NCBI GenBank assembly: GCA_947631205.1 | Contig: CANRKL010000009.1 | Span: 1 to 35,158, forward strand | Source: an uncultured Bacilli bacterium | Lineage (GTDB): Bacteria; Bacillota_I; Bacilli_A; RF39; UBA660 | Direction: 5' to 3' | DNA: 35,158 nucleotides | Shown: piece after piece, positions 33,144-35,158 of the stretch | Layout: every line of letters starts with the position of its first letter | How positions within the stretch are numbered: position 1 is the stretch's first letter | Translations under genes and position numbers: made by a program | Notes under the pieces: model-generated | Told to the model about the DNA's origin: nothing | The model's database searches: none | What the model saw: only the letters and a program-made list of their open reading frames with translations

Positions 33144-33737
33144 TTACACATTAATATTTTCTGCTATGATATTATATATTTCTTCTCGACCCTTTTTAGT
33201 TGTTGAAGAAAAATGAATAAACCCATTATCTTCTAACTTTAAGGTATCTTTTATAAGTTTATCTTGATTAGCTCTCATTGACATTTTAACTTTATCATAC
33301 TTAGTTGCAACAATTGTTGTTTTTAAATTATAATATTTCAAAAAATTATACATCAAAACATCATCTTCCGTAGGTTTATGTCTGTAATCAATAAGTAAAA
33401 AAACATGACTCAAACTTCCACGACATTTTAAATATTCTTCTATCATAAGTCCAATCTTTTTGCTATTTTCTTTTGACATATTGGCATAACCATATCCAGG
33501 TACATCTACTAAATAAAATAAATTATTTACTAAATAAAAATTCAAAGTCACTGTTTTTCCTGGTTTACTAGAAGTTCTTGCAAAGTTCTTTCTCACTATT
33601 AAAGTATTAATAAAACTTGATTTCCCTACATTACTTCTTCCTACTAATAAAAACTCAGGTTTATTTGCTTCTGGATACTGACTTTGTCTAACCGCAATCT
33701 TTTCTAAAGTTACAGAATCAATTTTCAATTTAATCAC
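33144..33737 (-). CDS. ysxC: Ribosome biogenesis GTPase YsxC/EngB
   Basis: 197 residues, normal length. A GTPase that helps assemble the 50S subunit. G1 is GRSNVGKSS (~33-41), G2 is around KPGKTVTLNFY, G3 is DVPGYGYA (~74-81), G4 is TKYDK (~141-145). Start GTG 33737 as drawn; TTG 33728 with AGGTG 6 nt upstream is also possible. It sits between pilin-like genes, which places the secretion locus among core genes. Confidence 0.95.
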   Translation of the reverse strand: MIKLKIDSVTLEKIAVRQSQYPEANKPEFLLVGRSNVGKSSFINTLIVRKNFARTSSKPGKTVTLNFYLVNNLFYLVDVPGYGYANMSKENSKKIGLMIEEYLKCRGSLSHVFLLIDYRHKPTEDDVLMYNFLKYYNLKTTIVATKYDKVKMSMRANQDKLIKDTLKLEDNGFIHFSSTTKKGREEIYNIIAENINV

Positions 33738-33802
33738 CTACAACAATTATAAAGGATAATTAAGAATAATGCAAATTAAAAGATGCCTAAGCACCTTTAT
33801 CA

Positions 33803-34213
33803 TTAATCAACAGAATATTCAGTCTCGCCATTCCAAGCATTTGTAGCATAGATACTACAATCATTTGACCCGCCACCATTTGGATTAGTTATACAAGCTT
33901 GACATACTTTAAAATCATCTTTGGCTCCTGATTCTGCAAAATTAGATACTAATCCTAAAATCATGCTAATTAAAGTTGGAATAAAGAATATTGCAATTGC
34001 TGATATAGCTCTTAAAGCTAAAGATTTAACTGCTTTCTTAATTTCATCATCTTTACTAGCAACTACAGCTTTTCCTAAATCCATAATACCAAAAATAATT
34101 AATAAAATAGGAATAACAATTTTAAATATTAGTAACAAATAACCAACAATTTGCCAAATATTGGCAGTACTTATACAAAAATTGATTTCTGCTAAAAGCA
34201 TTAATTTTAACAT
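33803..34213 (-). CDS. VirB2/TrbC-like small pilin-type protein (copy 1)
   Basis: 136 residues, the shortest N-terminus, with no classical signal peptide (MLKLMLLAEINFC). Helix 1 is YLLLIFKIVIPILLIIFGIMDL, the loop ASKDDEIKKAVK, helix 2 is AISAIAIFFIPTLISMILGLV. Cys are at residue ~13 and in CQAC, with one more at SNDC, followed by a short hydrophilic tail (GETEYSVD). Same module as the other three. ATG 34213 follows GAGG. A hairpin AAGGTGC/GCATCTT at its stop (~33,779-33,800) may terminate it. Confidence 0.72.
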   Translation of the reverse strand: MLKLMLLAEINFCISTANIWQIVGYLLLIFKIVIPILLIIFGIMDLGKAVVASKDDEIKKAVKSLALRAISAIAIFFIPTLISMILGLVSNFAESGAKDDFKVCQACITNPNGGGSNDCSIYATNAWNGETEYSVD

Positions 34214-34326
34214 AATTTATACCTCATTTCTTCATATATCTTTATTTTAAAAGGAATTTCTAAATAAGTCAAGTTGTTTTACGTCCATATACATATTTTT
34301 TAACAAAAACATGTAATTTATTATAA

Positions 34327-35112
34327 CTATCTTGTTGTTATAATATTTAAATCTAAAAACATTATTGAAACTAATGACAATAAATTGTAGTACTTATTAC
34401 TGTCTAAAAATAATTCTTGCCTCTCCAAAACTTCTAAAGATGTTTTAGAAAAATCATCTAAATCATATTCTTTAATTCCACAATTTAATAATCCTTTATT
34501 CATCATAACTGTAGCATTTAAAAGAGTATGTTTATTTATTTTATTTATTCTATAATCCATATCTTTAACATATTTTTTTAAATTTTTTTCTTTCAAAAAT
34601 ATTATATGTTTAGTAAAATTTGAAATAGTATAAGCTTCTATACATGGATAACTTAACAATAATAAACCATTCATTTCCCCATTTTGATTAGAAGTAGAAT
34701 TCCCTAATCGACTTAATAAGTATTTCACAACATTTTTTGGATTAGAAAAATTATCTCTATCCCATATAAAATATACATTAATATTTTTGACATCTATTCC
34801 ATATTCTAAATATAAATTCTTATAAATCTCATTAAGATAATTTTCATCTTTTTTTATAGAAGATAAATTAGAATTTTTAGCATTAATTACTATTACTCGA
34901 GAATTTTCATTCCCTTTCATGACAAATTCATCATAATTTTTAAAATTTTGTTCATTCCTACTTTTTTGAACATAATTATAATGAAGAATATTTCTAAATA
35001 TTTGTTTTAATAATTCAAATTCATAGGAAGCACCTTCTACAATAATTAATACTGAACCAATATTTCTTTTAAAATTAATCTTTAAAGATTTTGTTGTATC
35101 TAGGCATTCCAT
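34327..35112 (-). CDS. RloB/TOPRIM-like protein
   Basis: About 261 residues from ATG 35112 (GGAG 6 nt upstream), preferred over ATG 35124. LIIVEGASYEFELLK (~25-40) has the TOPRIM-type Glu, YFIWDRDN (~118-125) the DxD, and LSYPCIEAYTISNF (~158-171) resembles the NPCFE-type motif of RloB. TOPRIM proteins act on nucleic acids, and RloB is found in restriction or defence islands. The match rests on three short motifs, so the call is tentative. The C-terminal ~90 residues are helical and unassigned. The substrate is unknown. Confidence 0.45.
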   Translation of the reverse strand: MECLDTTKSLKINFKRNIGSVLIIVEGASYEFELLKQIFRNILHYNYVQKSRNEQNFKNYDEFVMKGNENSRVIVINAKNSNLSSIKKDENYLNEIYKNLYLEYGIDVKNINVYFIWDRDNFSNPKNVVKYLLSRLGNSTSNQNGEMNGLLLLSYPCIEAYTISNFTKHIIFLKEKNLKKYVKDMDYRINKINKHTLLNATVMMNKGLLNCGIKEYDLDDFSKTSLEVLERQELFLDSNKYYNLLSLVSIMFLDLNIITTR

Positions 35113-35158
35113 TAAACACTCCATTTAAATACATTTTTTCTGTATTTTGAGATTCTCT

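Noticed and set aside
21936-34213. Integrated conjugative element
   Set aside because: No relaxase, coupling protein, integrase or att-like repeats are seen, and core genes lie within and beside it. It cannot be excluded beyond the window.
1-35158. Alternative genetic code (TGA = Trp) as in mycoplasmas
   Set aside because: TGG codes for Trp throughout, and TGA acts as a stop at several ATGA overlaps (for example 12900, 15258, 23717).

Overview
The window is very AT-rich and uses the standard genetic code: TGG encodes Trp, and TGA serves as a real stop at several ATGA overlaps. RNase Y, two YtxH-like proteins, a DUF948-like protein, an UPF0154 protein, a T-box leader and strong Shine-Dalgarno (SD) sites point to a low-GC Bacillota, probably an uncultured gut-type Bacilli lineage. 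The exact clade is inference. Nearly all genes lie on the minus strand; the clear plus-strand genes are rpsD and one small unknown gene. No tRNA, rRNA, transposase, integrase, phage gene or CRISPR array was seen.

Region 1 (1-2,000 and 9,000-11,950) carries four related cysteine-rich surface or secreted proteins. Three of them (one cut by the window start) have the same leader, with a run of 10, 10 or 11 G inside the signal-peptide codons. All three are out of frame as assembled, and a run of 9 or 12 G would restore them. This is the layout of slipped-strand phase variation. The fourth copy has a plain membrane anchor and no tract. All three complete copies differ sharply in one short C-terminal block between conserved flanks.

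Region 2 (2,000-9,000) holds a repeat-rich membrane protein, two YtxH-like proteins, a DUF948-like protein, an acidic disordered protein, a lipoprotein, a CPBP-type membrane protease and a metallophosphoesterase with two altered active-site motifs.

Region 3 (11,950-21,900) is mainly housekeeping. It has an unknown/transglutaminase-like pair, a short alanyl-tRNA synthetase behind a T-box and a P-loop kinase, an AI-2E family permease, a disordered membrane protein, an UPF0154 protein, RNase Y, and rpsD with its own promoter and leader.

Region 4 (21,900-35,158) is a type IV secretion-like locus sitting between rpsD and the GTPase gene ysxC. It encodes a VirB4 ATPase split into two coupled genes, a PrgI/VirB3-like protein, a large VirB6-like membrane protein, an NlpC/P60 hydrolase, an Amidase_3 hydrolase and four small VirB2-like proteins. 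Both hydrolases end in a two-helix, cysteine-bracketed module like that of the small pilin-like proteins. No relaxase, coupling ATPase or integrase is present, so a resident envelope machine is as likely as a conjugative element. A frameshifted AlbA_2-type gene with a 20-bp tandem array at its 3' end interrupts the cluster. A RloB/TOPRIM-like gene closes the window.
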